9,922 nucleotides of DNA, taken from Thermotogae bacterium (GTDB lineage Bacteria > Thermotogota > Thermotogae > Thermotogales > DSM-5069). Shown here one piece after another: positions 1 to 7,299 of the stretch; the stretch's first letter is position 1, and each line of letters opens with the position of its first letter. A program made the position numbers and the translations under genes. The stretch lies in assembly GCA_003641785.1 (NCBI GenBank), contig QNAO01000017.1:1-9922 (forward strand), given 5' to 3'. A model generated the notes under the pieces. It was not told the origin of the DNA, made no database searches, and saw only the letters and a program-made list of their open reading frames with translations.

Positions 1-2415
1 ATCAAAAATATGGGACCCCTCGAGATAAGAGAAAGATGTAAGAAATTTGCCGAAAAATACATAGATGTTCAAAGAAATCAGTTTGAAAGGCTTGGCGTGA
101 GAGGAGATTGGGAAAACTTTTACGCCACGTTCCATCCACAATATGAGGCAAAGGTATATGAAGTGCTTGAATCTCTCGTTGAGGGAAACTACATTTATCG
201 TGCCATGAAGCCCGTCCACTGGTGTCTCAATTGTTCAACAGCTCTCGCCCAAGCTGAAATTGAGTATCATGACCACATTTCTCCATCGATTTACGTAAAG
301 TTCAGGCTGGACGGCAAAAATGAATTTCTAATCATATGGACAACGACACCGTGGACCTTACCAGGCAACACCGGAATAGCGATTCATCCTGAAAAAGATT
401 ATGTTCGCGTCCGTGTTGGCGATGAAATCTGGATTCTGGCTAAGGATCTCTTAGATCAGGTAATGTGCCAACTCTCGGTTAATGAGTATGAAGTTGTTCA
501 GGTTATGAGCGGGAAGGAACTCGAAGGACTGCAAGCTGTGCATCCTCTATTTTCAAGGCTTTCCAGAGTGATACTGGCAGACTACGTTGACATGGAAACC
601 GGTACTGGATGTGTGCACACAGCGCCCGGACACGGTGAAGAAGACTACTATTATGGGCACGTTCTCAACGGACTGGAAATCCTCTCTCCTGTCGATGAAA
701 AAGGGATTTTCACCGAGAAAGCGGGGAAATACAGCGGACTGCACATAGAAGAAGCAAACAAGATTATAATCGAAGATTTGAAGAAGAACGGCGCGCTGTT
801 GAAAGAAGAAGAGATAAGACACTCATACCCACACTGCTGGAGATGTAAGAAGCCCGTGATTTTCCGGGCGACAGAGCAATGGTTCATCTCTGTGGAAAAA
901 AACGATCTGCGAACAAGGGTTTTGAAAGAAATAGAGAAAGTCAAGTGGATTCCCGATTGGGGCCAGAACCGAATCAGCGCTATGATAAGCGAACGACCCG
1001 ACTGGTGCATTTCGAGACAGCGCTTCTGGGGGACTCCAATACCAGCTTTCAGGTGTAAAGAATGTGGCGAGATCATACTGAGTGTGGAAACGATCAGACA
1101 CTTTACCAAAATAGTCAGGAAAAAGGGAAGTAACGCGTGGTTTGAACTTCCAATTGAAGAGCTGGTGCCAGAAGGTTTGAGATGCCAAAAATGTGGATCT
1201 GAGGATTTCGAGAAGATGAATGACACACTCGATGTTTGGATTGACTCAGGCTCTTCTTTCGAAGCCGTTTTGACATCGAGACCTGACCATTCCATACCTG
1301 TAGACATGTACCTTGAAGGGAGCGACCAACACCGTGGATGGTTCAACGCTTCAATTGTTCTGTCTGTTGTGAAAAGAGGACAAGCTCCTTACAAATCTGT
1401 TCTCACCCATGGTTTTATAAAAGACGAACAGGGAAGAAAAATGAGTAAATCGCTGGGAAACGTGGTGGATCCTGTGCAGATATGCGACAAGTACGGAGCG
1501 GATATTCTAAGGCTCTGGCTGGCGAGCTGTGATTATTTTGACGACGTGAGAATCTCAAATAAGATAATCCTACAGCAAGTCGAAGTGTACAAAAAAATCA
1601 GAAACACGATCAGGTATCTTCTGAGCAACTTGAGCGATTTTTCAGTGGAAAAAGCTGTGGATTACGAAAACCTACTGTTAGTGGACAAATGGGCTTTGGG
1701 AAGACTTCAACAAGTGCTTTGTGAAATCACAAACTCATACGAGAAATACGAGTTTTCCCGTATTCACAATTTGGTAGTCAAATACTGTTCTGTGGAGTTG
1801 AGTTCCATTTATCTCGATGTGATAAAGGATCGGCTTTACGTCGAAGCTCCTGATTCAACGGCAAGAAGATCTGCTCAAACAGTGATACACGAAATTCTGC
1901 TGGCACTGGTGAAGGTTCTTGCACCAATTTTGACCTATACCACAGAAGAAGCTTACGGCCACCTCAGTGAAGAAGACAGGAAATATCTAACAATTCAAGC
2001 TGAAACCTGGCCCCAGTACAGAGAAGAACTCATCGATGAAAAACTGATGAAAGACTTCGAAGAACTCTTGCAGATCAGAGAAATTGTCCTCAAAGAACTC
2101 GAAGAAGCAAGGCAGAAAGGCTTGATAGGACACTCTCTTGACGCAAAAGTCGAGATCACTCCTCATACTAAGAGAAACAAAGAGCTGTTGAACAACTATG
2201 AAAATATCCTGGAAGATCTATTCATAGTTTCTCAGGTCTCAATTCTTGAAGCTGATGACAATCAGAAGTCGCTCGGGGTATCGATCAAGAAAGCCGAAGG
2301 TAGGAAATGTCAGAGATGCTGGAAGTATCACCCTCAAACCGGTGAGGATGAACGTTACCCAGACACATGTCCCAGATGCAGCGCGGTGTTGTCAAAAATC
2401 ACCTCAAGGAGCTGA
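1..2415 (+). CDS. ileS: Isoleucyl-tRNA synthetase (IleRS), 5' end cut by window edge
   Basis: Class I aminoacyl-tRNA synthetase that charges tRNA-Ile in the cytoplasm. The frame is open from base 1, so the ATG at 10 is internal; 804 residues are visible and roughly 110 N-terminal residues, including the HIGH motif, lie outside the window. Visible landmarks in order: the CP1 editing-domain threonine-rich motif [11 protein letters not shown] (340-372), the editing motif [10 protein letters not shown] (from 616), a CxxC pair (835-846), a second Cys4 set (CxxC at 1054-1065 and 1183-1194), the catalytic KMSKS loop (1438-1452), an anticodon-binding helical domain, and a C-terminal zinc finger with CxxC pairs at 2308-2319 and 2368-2379. 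The C-terminal zinc finger is typical of bacterial IleRS. No frameshift is seen. The last codons contain the ribosome binding site of the next gene, suggesting co-transcription with pilT. Identification is very secure. Confidence 0.98.
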   Translation: MKNMGPLEIRERCKKFAEKYIDVQRNQFERLGVRGDWENFYATFHPQYEAKVYEVLESLVEGNYIYRAMKPVHWCLNCSTALAQAEIEYHDHISPSIYVKFRLDGKNEFLIIWTTTPWTLPGNTGIAIHPEKDYVRVRVGDEIWILAKDLLDQVMCQLSVNEYEVVQVMSGKELEGLQAVHPLFSRLSRVILADYVDMETGTGCVHTAPGHGEEDYYYGHVLNGLEILSPVDEKGIFTEKAGKYSGLHIEEANKIIIEDLKKNGALLKEEEIRHSYPHCWRCKKPVIFRATEQWFISVEKNDLRTRVLKEIEKVKWIPDWGQNRISAMISERPDWCISRQRFWGTPIPAFRCKECGEIILSVETIRHFTKIVRKKGSNAWFELPIEELVPEGLRCQKCGSEDFEKMNDTLDVWIDSGSSFEAVLTSRPDHSIPVDMYLEGSDQHRGWFNASIVLSVVKRGQAPYKSVLTHGFIKDEQGRKMSKSLGNVVDPVQICDKYGADILRLWLASCDYFDDVRISNKIILQQVEVYKKIRNTIRYLLSNLSDFSVEKAVDYENLLLVDKWALGRLQQVLCEITNSYEKYEFSRIHNLVVKYCSVELSSIYLDVIKDRLYVEAPDSTARRSAQTVIHEILLALVKVLAPILTYTTEEAYGHLSEEDRKYLTIQAETWPQYREELIDEKLMKDFEELLQIREIVLKELEEARQKGLIGHSLDAKVEITPHTKRNKELLNNYENILEDLFIVSQVSILEADDNQKSLGVSIKKAEGRKCQRCWKYHPQTGEDERYPDTCPRCSAVLSKITSRS
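2406..2411 (+). promoter_or_regulatory. Ribosome binding site of pilT
   Basis: AAGGAG lies inside the last codons of ileS, eight bases before an ATG at 2420. It decides the pilT start: an in-frame ATG at 2246 would add 58 residues that merely read ileS codons out of frame and do not resemble a PilT N-terminus. Confidence 0.85.
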
Positions 2416-2419
2416 TATA

Positions 2420-3493
2420 ATGGTGGATTTCGCGGGACTTGTTACGGACGCTTTCGCGAAAAAGGCGTCAGATGTCCACCTCTCAGTTGGAATACCGCCT
2501 GTTTACAGAATCCACGGAGAGCTGGCCATTCAAGAAAATCTTGGAATAATCTCTGAAAGAGATTTAACGATGTCTGTGGAGTCTCTTTTCTCAAAACTCG
2601 GAGTTTTAGAACATCAGGACAGAAAGGAAATAGATTTCGCGTTCAGTGTTGGTGAAAAGATCAGAGTTCGCGGGAATTACTACTTTGAGCGAAAGAAACC
2701 GGCAGTCGCTTTGAGATTAATCACAAGAGATATCAGAACATTTTCTGAGCTTGGTTTACCAGAAGTGCTCAAGAATTTCACAACGAAAAACTCTGGTTTG
2801 ATACTCGTAGCCGGACCGACCGGAAGCGGTAAATCTACGACTCTTGCGGCGATGATAGATTATGTCAACGAAAACAGATCCTGCCACATCATTACCATAG
2901 AAGATCCTATAGAGTACCTTTTCACAAACAAAAAAGCCGTTATACATCAGCGAGAGCTGGGATCGGATACGCAGAGCTTCGCAGATGGACTGAAATACGC
3001 CCTTAGACAGGATCCTGACGTGATACTTGTGGGAGAAATGCGCGACCTTTCCACAATGTCACTAGCACTCACCGCCGCGGAGACAGGGCACCTGGTTTTC
3101 AGCACAATTCATACAAACAGTGCTGCGAGCGCTCCAGAGAGGATTATAGACGTTTTCCCTGCCCATCAACAGAAGCAGATAGCCCTTCAGCTCGCCAATA
3201 CCGTTGTTGCTATAATATACCAGCGGCTTCTGAGAAGAGCTGATGGCAATGGAAGAATACCGGTTTTAGAAATACTAATCGGAACGCCTGCTGTGAAGAA
3301 CCTGATACGTGAGAACAAACTTCACCAAATAGAATCAATGATGCAAGCTGGAGCAAGACAAGGTATGATCCTGTTCGATGACGCTCTTTTCCAGGCTTAC
3401 ACCAAAGGCCTGGTTTCAAAGGAAGAGGTCTACGAGTTTGCGAGAAACCCTCAGGAAATTGGTAAGAAGATCGGAACGGCTATTCGCTACTGA
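2420..3493 (+). CDS. pilT: PilT-type twitching motility ATPase
   Basis: Hexameric secretion-family ATPase which, in type IV pilus systems, powers pilus retraction at the inner face of the cytoplasmic membrane. The 357-residue product matches the usual PilT length. The N-terminus carries the PAS-like lead-in (KKASDVHLSVGIPPVYRIHGEL). The Walker A motif GPTGSGKST is at residues 132-140, the Walker B region with DPDVILVGEMRD at about 198-209, and the His box ETGHLVFSTIHTN at 221-233. A C-terminal AVKNLIRENK segment corresponds to the AIRNLIRE signature that separates PilT from the extension ATPase PilB. There is no cysteine-rich PilB-type insertion. Start chosen at ATG 2420 because of AAGGAG at 2406-2411. 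The gene begins four bases after the ileS stop. No pilus structural genes are in the window, so the pilus role rests on family knowledge. Confidence 0.93.
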   Translation: MVDFAGLVTDAFAKKASDVHLSVGIPPVYRIHGELAIQENLGIISERDLTMSVESLFSKLGVLEHQDRKEIDFAFSVGEKIRVRGNYYFERKKPAVALRLITRDIRTFSELGLPEVLKNFTTKNSGLILVAGPTGSGKSTTLAAMIDYVNENRSCHIITIEDPIEYLFTNKKAVIHQRELGSDTQSFADGLKYALRQDPDVILVGEMRDLSTMSLALTAAETGHLVFSTIHTNSAASAPERIIDVFPAHQQKQIALQLANTVVAIIYQRLLRRADGNGRIPVLEILIGTPAVKNLIRENKLHQIESMMQAGARQGMILFDDALFQAYTKGLVSKEEVYEFARNPQEIGKKIGTAIRY

Positions 3494-3514
3494 TAGAGAT
3501 ACTAAACAGTTCAC

Positions 3515-3532
3515 AAGAGTGAGAAAACTCTT
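3515..3532 (+). repeat. Inverted repeat, 6-bp stem, in pilT-prfA gap
   Basis: AAGAGT (3515-3520), loop GAGAAA, ACTCTT (3527-3532): a perfect short inverted repeat 22 bases after the pilT stop. It is AT-rich and lacks a following T-run, so it is not a convincing intrinsic terminator. It could be a protein-binding site or chance. Confidence 0.5.
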
Positions 3533-3540
3533 AACTCTTA
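3527..3540 (+). repeat. Tandem ACTCTTA direct repeat
   Basis: ACTCTTA occurs twice head to tail (3527-3533 and 3534-3540). Its first copy is the 3' arm of the neighbouring inverted repeat, so AAGAGT could pair with either copy. Seen directly; function unknown. Confidence 0.5.
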
Positions 3541-3565
3541 AATAGAAAGCGAACCATACATGTTA

Positions 3566-3574
3566 AAAGGAGGG
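3566..3574 (+). promoter_or_regulatory. Strong Shine-Dalgarno-like motif without a start codon nearby, prfA leader
   Basis: AAAGGAGGG is close to a perfect complement of the 16S rRNA 3' end, but no ATG, GTG or TTG lies within 25 bases downstream. The first downstream ATG is at 3605, and the prfA start at 3630 is 55 bases away and has no good Shine-Dalgarno of its own. GGAG (3569-3572) could pair with CTCC (3589-3592). The motif may be a ribosome standby or control site for prfA; that is inference. Confidence 0.4.
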
Positions 3575-3629
3575 AACGGCACAGCGCACTCCGTCTCAGA
3601 GAAGATGGGGTTTTCTATGCTGATTTCTG

Positions 3630-4700
3630 ATGAAAGACTCAATACTGAGAATCATTTCAGAATTGCAAGCTAAACTCAGAACCATCGAGCTGGAATTATC
3701 AAAACCCAATTTAGAACCAGAAGCGATAAAGAGGCTCTCTGTTGAACATTCGCGCTTGAGGGAAATCATTGAGCTTCACAGCGAACTGCGAGAACTCGAA
3801 AACGATATCGAATTCTGGAAGCAAATGGAAGCAGAGGATCCCAACGCTCTTTCCGAAATGGAAAATGTTTCAGCTCTCTATGAGAAAAAATTTCTGCATT
3901 TTCTGTCTTTGTTGTTACCCGGTGATGAAAATCACAAGAGCATTATTGTGGAAATACGTGCGGGAACGGGCGGTGAAGAAGCCGCTCTGTTTGCAGCGGA
4001 TCTTTATCGAATGTACAGCAGATACGCGGAAAGAAAAGATTGGCACACCGAGCTTGTGGACTTCCACGATACCGGATTAGGAGGATTTAAGGAAATCGTG
4101 TTCTTCATCAAAGGTAATGATGTCTTCAAAGCAATGAAGTACGAGCGAGGTGTTCATCGGGTTCAAAGAATTCCCCTAACAGAGTCAGGTGGTAGAATTC
4201 ACACTTCCACGGCCACTGTCGCGGTTCTGCCAGAGGTCTCATCTGTCGAGATCGACATCGATCCCAAGGATATAAGAATCGATACCTACAAGGCGTCTGG
4301 ACATGGGGGACAGCATGTCAACAAAACAGAATCAGCGATCAGAATAACCCACATTCCCACGGGATTGGTGGTTACCTGTCAGAGCGAACGATCTCAGCGA
4401 CAAAACAAAGAGCAGGCTCTCAAAGTTCTCAGAGCAAGGCTTTATCAGCTTCAAAGTGCACAGCTCCACTCACAAATGGCTGATTCCAGGCGAAATCAGA
4501 TAGGGAGTGGAGAGCGAAGTGAAAAGATAAGAACATACAACTTCCCGCAAAACAGAGTGACTGACCATAGAATCAACTACACTTCGTATCGGCTTCAGGA
4601 AATACTCGATGGAGATCTTGAGGAACTGCAGAGAAAACTCATGGAGCACGAAATCATGGAACTCATAAATTCAAAAGAGCAAAACAATCAGCGGGTATGA
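3630..4700 (+). CDS. prfA: Peptide chain release factor 1 (RF1)
   Basis: Recognises UAA and UAG stop codons in the ribosomal A site and triggers peptide release. The 356-residue length matches bacterial RF1. An N-terminal coiled-coil-rich domain (about residues 1-95) is followed by [19 protein letters not shown]. The codon-recognition tripeptide is P182-L183-T184, in the context [20 protein letters not shown]. The catalytic GGQ motif is at residues 226-228 (4305-4313), inside [16 protein letters not shown]. The PxT tripeptide and this context identify RF1 rather than RF2, which has SPF. The ATG at 3630 is the only start consistent with an in-frame stop at 3621-3623, other than a TTG at 3663; neither has a clear Shine-Dalgarno. 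The 3' end overlaps the convergent flgJ-like gene by 13 bases. The N-terminal start is the only uncertain point. Confidence 0.97.
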   Translation: MKDSILRIISELQAKLRTIELELSKPNLEPEAIKRLSVEHSRLREIIELHSELRELENDIEFWKQMEAEDPNALSEMENVSALYEKKFLHFLSLLLPGDENHKSIIVEIRAGTGGEEAALFAADLYRMYSRYAERKDWHTELVDFHDTGLGGFKEIVFFIKGNDVFKAMKYERGVHRVQRIPLTESGGRIHTSTATVAVLPEVSSVEIDIDPKDIRIDTYKASGHGGQHVNKTESAIRITHIPTGLVVTCQSERSQRQNKEQALKVLRARLYQLQSAQLHSQMADSRRNQIGSGERSEKIRTYNFPQNRVTDHRINYTSYRLQEILDGDLEELQRKLMEHEIMELINSKEQNNQRV

Positions 4701-4957
4701 TAGACTTTGCCTCCAATCTGCTTGTATACCATATTTACCAATGGTTTTAAGTCCTGTTCGGCTGCCTTTTTAGAATACTCATAGATGAGCATGCTTCGAT
4801 ACCACTTTTCCGCTGGACTTGTCGGTATCAAATCGGATTTCGGTATGGACTCATACATCTTCTTAAAAACATCGTAAAACATACTTCCCGCAAACTCACT
4901 GCATGCCTTCCACAACTTCGTGTTTTCAAAGGAGCTGTTACCAACGGAGTTAATCAC
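4688..4957 (-). CDS. flgJ: FlgJ N-terminal-like flagellar rod-binding protein (single domain)
   Basis: Small protein resembling the rod-binding (cap/chaperone) domain of FlgJ, which helps the rod polymerise in the periplasm. The visible core is [17 protein letters not shown], followed by a helical stretch ending [24 protein letters not shown]. This fits the family pattern of an ACxxFE-like start and a later Y/Q-rich helix. There is no C-terminal muramidase domain, so another enzyme must open the cell wall. Start: GTG at 4957 (89 residues) has GAGGTG at 4964-4969 six bases before it. A GTG at 4966 (92 residues), one base after the flgI stop, would itself be part of that Shine-Dalgarno, so I prefer 4957. 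It is the last gene of the flagellar operon and converges on prfA, sharing 13 bases. Family assignment is by resemblance and position. Confidence 0.75.
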   Translation of the reverse strand: MINSVGNSSFENTKLWKACSEFAGSMFYDVFKKMYESIPKSDLIPTSPAEKWYRSMLIYEYSKKAAEQDLKPLVNMVYKQIGGKVYHTR

Positions 4958-4967
4958 TCTCTTCACC

Positions 4968-5984
4968 TCACATGACGCTTAAGTCAGCAAGCAGAAAACC
5001 TGCGTTGTGCATCGCCTCAAGTATTGCTATGATATCCTGAGGTGTGGCTCCCAGACTCTTTAAAGCTGTTACCAGATTCGAGACGGTTGCATCATCAACG
5101 CCATCTACAGTTTCAACTTTTCCAGAGCTCACAGAGATATTAAACGAGCCATATGTCAGCGTGAAATCGAGAATTTTCACATTTCCCCCAAAAACAATTG
5201 TTCCTGTTTTCTCATTTATCACTACCTTGGCAGGGAGATCTGGCAAAACCTCTACTTCCTCAATCAGAGACAAGAACGTTATCAAATCATCTTCAAACGC
5301 CTTTGGAACCTCCACTTTGATGGAAGCGGGAGTATCTGCCTTTGCAAGCTTGGTTTCAAAACGAAGGTTTATAGCCTGTGCAACCCTTGCCGCTGTTGTT
5401 ACATCTGGTTTCCTGAGAAGGATGGTAACAGCGTTGCTCTCTGAAAGTTGGGTCGGTATTTCTTTTTCAACAATAGCTCCACTGGGAATGTAACCAACCA
5501 CTTTGTACTTGCTCTGAAGATTTGCTGAAACCTTGACATCGTTACCGCCAATGCTCACATTTCCTTGAGCAACGGCATAAACATTTCCATCTGCACCGTA
5601 AAGTGGCGTTTGTAAAAGGACTCCTCCTTCCAGGGATTTCGCATCTCCTATAGATGCAACTGTAACATCTATTCTCATACCTTCTTTGTAAAAGGCGGGA
5701 ATGTCGGCCGTCACTATCACAACCGCGGTATTCTTGGTTTTCAAATCATCTGAATCTACGGTTATTCCAAAATTTTTTGCCATGTTGCTCAAAAGCGTTG
5801 AGTTAATCTTTCCGGAATCACCTGTCCCATCCAAGCCCACAACTATTCCCATGCCGAAAAGCTGATTGTCCCGAGCTCCGCGAAAATCCGCTATGTCTTT
5901 TATTCGGGAGCTCGAAAACATTAATGCTGATAGTATCAGGAGAACCAGCGCTGAAAGTTTTCTCACAGCTTTATTCCCGCTCAC
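4968..5984 (-). CDS. flgI: Flagellar P-ring protein FlgI
   Basis: Forms the periplasmic P ring, the bushing around the rod at the peptidoglycan layer. The 338-residue product starts with a Sec-type signal peptide: basic N-terminus with VRKL, then a hydrophobic run to about residue 25. It is followed by the conserved block SRIKDIADFRGARDNQLFGM and GIVVGLDGTGD (about residues 26-56). The C-terminus LGATPQDIIAILEAMHNAG is the usual FlgI ending. The GTG start at 5984 is chosen because GAGG (5993-5996) lies eight bases upstream and because the start overlaps the flgH stop as GTGA. An in-frame start 33 codons upstream would only read flgH out of frame. A second GTG at 5966 is possible but has no good Shine-Dalgarno. 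The four-base overlap suggests translational coupling with FlgH, the L-ring partner. No cysteines were seen. Confidence 0.96.
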   Translation of the reverse strand: MSGNKAVRKLSALVLLILSALMFSSSRIKDIADFRGARDNQLFGMGIVVGLDGTGDSGKINSTLLSNMAKNFGITVDSDDLKTKNTAVVIVTADIPAFYKEGMRIDVTVASIGDAKSLEGGVLLQTPLYGADGNVYAVAQGNVSIGGNDVKVSANLQSKYKVVGYIPSGAIVEKEIPTQLSESNAVTILLRKPDVTTAARVAQAINLRFETKLAKADTPASIKVEVPKAFEDDLITFLSLIEEVEVLPDLPAKVVINEKTGTIVFGGNVKILDFTLTYGSFNISVSSGKVETVDGVDDATVSNLVTALKSLGATPQDIIAILEAMHNAGFLLADLSVM

Positions 5985-6571
5985 AGAAACAACCTCGCTA
6001 TTGTAGAAAGTATGTAATCCAACCAGGATTCCTGGTCTGGATCCTGCCTGAAAACAAGCTGACCGTTTACCCATATCTGGCAATTCGCTATCTTTGAGGA
6101 ATCCACGGTATTGTTTGATTCTATGTCGTCGGGCCTCACCACGCCCCGTATTATGATTTCACTGGAACTTTCTCCAACTTTCAGCTTCTTCGTCCCTTCT
6201 ATCAAGAGATTGTCACCCTCGACGTCAACTACCACTGCGGATATGTTTAACACAACATTGGAGCTCATCTTCGCAGATAATTGTCTGGTATTATTGTTGT
6301 TCAACGGAATGAACTTGGAAAGATCAAACTGCGTTAATTCTTTCACGGCACCTGTGAAAACCCCCATCAAAGCATTCTCGAACGCGTCGTTCTGACTTGC
6401 GGAACTTATTGTAGGTGTTTCCTCAACAACTATAGTGACTATATCGCCAATTTGCTTTGCCTTTCTGTCAGATATGATGTTTTTGAACTGACTGTTGTCA
6501 GAAGAGTTCCACAAAGATGTCGAAAAGATAACACTACTCAGCATCAGGATCAGCATCACAATTTTTTTCAT
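5981..6571 (-). CDS. flgH: Flagellar L-ring protein FlgH, without lipobox cysteine
   Basis: Forms the outer-membrane L ring that lets the rod turn in the outer sheath. At 196 residues it is shorter than the roughly 230 of enterobacterial FlgH, mainly because the N-terminal spacer is missing. Residues 1-19 form a signal peptide (MKK plus a hydrophobic run). The conserved block SDRKAKQIGDIVTIVVEE follows (about 34-51), then the β-rich part with GTKKLKVGESSSEIIIRGVV and RPDDIESNNTVDSSKI. Unlike classical FlgH it has no cysteine after the signal peptide; the only cysteine is near the C-terminus (ANCQIW), so it is probably not a lipoprotein. The ATG start at 6571 has GGGAG (6581-6585) nine bases upstream, lying in the last codons of flgA. 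The gene overlaps flgI by four bases. It lies between flgA and flgI, as expected for ring assembly genes. Confidence 0.93.
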   Translation of the reverse strand: MKKIVMLILMLSSVIFSTSLWNSSDNSQFKNIISDRKAKQIGDIVTIVVEETPTISSASQNDAFENALMGVFTGAVKELTQFDLSKFIPLNNNNTRQLSAKMSSNVVLNISAVVVDVEGDNLLIEGTKKLKVGESSSEIIIRGVVRPDDIESNNTVDSSKIANCQIWVNGQLVFRQDPDQESWLDYILSTIARLFL

Positions 6572-6576
6572 ATTTA

Positions 6577-7242
6577 TCAGCTCCCTGAAACTCTCACCAC
6601 TAAATTATCGTCGAGCATCCCATGAAAAATGAACCCCGTTTGAATATTTCTGACCGCAATGACATCTCCCACGTATGAATCCTTCATAGCTCTGACCAAA
6701 GTTGTTACTGTAACTCCTCCAATCTCTATAAATGCCCTGAGAACTTGCCCCACTTTGACATCAGGTTCTTTGAACAAGTAGTAGCAGTCTAACGGTTCGT
6801 TCTCTCTGAAAAGCTTACGAGCAATCTTTCCAACTATTTCTTGGGCATCATCAGTGAAATTTCCCGCCAGGCCGAGCACGTTCCACTTCATCAGCGAAAT
6901 GTCCTTTTCAGAAAGCCTCTCACCGCTTTTAATTGTTCTGCGCGCTACATAAATGTTCCTGAACAAAGCCATTTCTAAGTTAACTCTTCCATAGGCAGGG
7001 ACGAAATCATCGCTGGTAAACTTGACAAGGATTGACACCACGTTACCCAGAAGCGAGGAAGATATCACCTTGAATTCGCTGTATTTTTCAGGTGGAGAGA
7101 TGCTCCACTCAATGTTCAGAACTGTAGCATCTGGACTGGTTAGCCTAAGTCCTTCACGTATCACTTCTTCCAGCAGCGAACTCTGAAGATTTGAACACAT
7201 TGTCAAAGTCTGAAGTAGAACCACCGTCAACAATACGAGCAC
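6577..7242 (-). CDS. flgA: P-ring assembly chaperone FlgA (SAF domain)
   Basis: Periplasmic chaperone needed for FlgI to assemble into the P ring. A signal peptide (hydrophobic run ending near LTMCS) is followed by a poorly conserved N-terminal region. Next comes a SAF-like domain with NIYVARRTIKSGERLSEKDI, a second block GKIARKLFRENEPL and a C-terminal FlgA module with VKVGQVLRAFIEIGGVTVTT and a closing NLVVRVSG. The coordinates use the first canonical start, GTG at 7242 (221 residues). However, that GTG has no Shine-Dalgarno at proper spacing and cuts off the basic residues expected in a signal peptide. Reading four codons further back gives ACG-AAA-AGA-ACA (Thr/Met-Lys-Arg-Thr), placed nine bases after AAAGG and directly preceded by TAA. 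The true start may therefore be ACG at 7254 (225 residues). The downstream flgH Shine-Dalgarno lies in its last codons. Confidence 0.85.
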   Translation of the reverse strand: MLVLLTVVLLQTLTMCSNLQSSLLEEVIREGLRLTSPDATVLNIEWSISPPEKYSEFKVISSSLLGNVVSILVKFTSDDFVPAYGRVNLEMALFRNIYVARRTIKSGERLSEKDISLMKWNVLGLAGNFTDDAQEIVGKIARKLFRENEPLDCYYLFKEPDVKVGQVLRAFIEIGGVTVTTLVRAMKDSYVGDVIAVRNIQTGFIFHGMLDDNLVVRVSGS

Positions 7243-7263
7243 TGTTCTTTTCGTTTAAACCAC

Positions 7264-7284
7264 CCTTTCTCGCTCAGAGAAAGG
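7264..7284 (-). promoter_or_regulatory. Stem-loop covering the flgA ribosome binding site
   Basis: In the mRNA (minus strand) CCUUUCUC, loop UGAGC, GAGAAAGG forms a perfect 8-bp stem. The 3' arm contains AAAGG (7264-7268), the best Shine-Dalgarno of flgA. The 5' arm is part of CCUCCUUUCU, identical to the anti-Shine-Dalgarno end of bacterial 16S rRNA. No T-run follows, so it is not an intrinsic terminator. A role in limiting FlgA synthesis is inference. Confidence 0.6.
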
Positions 7285-7299
7285 AGGATGCGCATCCTC
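7284..7299. repeat. Perfect 16-base palindrome upstream of flgA
   Basis: GAGGATGCGCATCCTC reads the same on both strands with no spacer. It shares base 7284 with the adjacent stem-loop, so two hairpins can stack in the mRNA (as RNA, six pairs and a GCGC tetraloop). As DNA it could bind a dimeric regulator. Confidence 0.7.

Noticed and set aside
651..1346. Long open frame on the minus strand inside ileS (231 codons), plus a second one at 823-1188
   Set aside because: Both lie antisense to strongly conserved IleRS catalytic-core sequence, show no family features and have the Ser/Phe/His-rich composition of shadow frames.
2246..2419. A 58-residue N-terminal extension of PilT
   Set aside because: It overlaps the conserved ileS zinc-finger codons in another frame, and a good ribosome binding site supports ATG 2420.
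2389..2421. TTGTCA and TATAAT resembling a promoter ahead of pilT
   Set aside because: The spacing is 21 bases rather than about 17, and transcription would begin downstream of the pilT ATG, so it could not supply pilT.
3211..3217. TATAAT-like hexamer inside pilT
   Set aside because: No matching -35 element at proper distance and no gene start nearby that needs it.
3550..3629. A known riboswitch class in the prfA leader
   Set aside because: I compared the conserved cores I remember (TPP, SAM, c-di-GMP, glycine, fluoride, preQ1 and others) and saw no match.
4728..4748. Hairpin ACCAT/ATGGT followed by TTTT after prfA, as a terminator
   Set aside because: Five-pair AT-rich stem with an 8-base loop and only four Ts, inside flgJ codons; too weak to call, particularly for a thermophile.
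5985..6083. A 33-residue N-terminal extension of FlgI
   Set aside because: It reads flgH codons out of frame; the signal peptide, the Shine-Dalgarno and the GTGA overlap all point to 5984.
7227..7295. 22-codon frame (ATG 7295) overlapping the flgA start, as a leader peptide
   Set aside because: Its ATG lies inside the palindrome with GAGG directly abutting it, so there is no usable ribosome spacing, and the peptide has no recognisable feature.
7264..7299. Twin hairpins as an intrinsic terminator of the mreB-flgG message
   Set aside because: No U-run follows either stem on the transcript strand.
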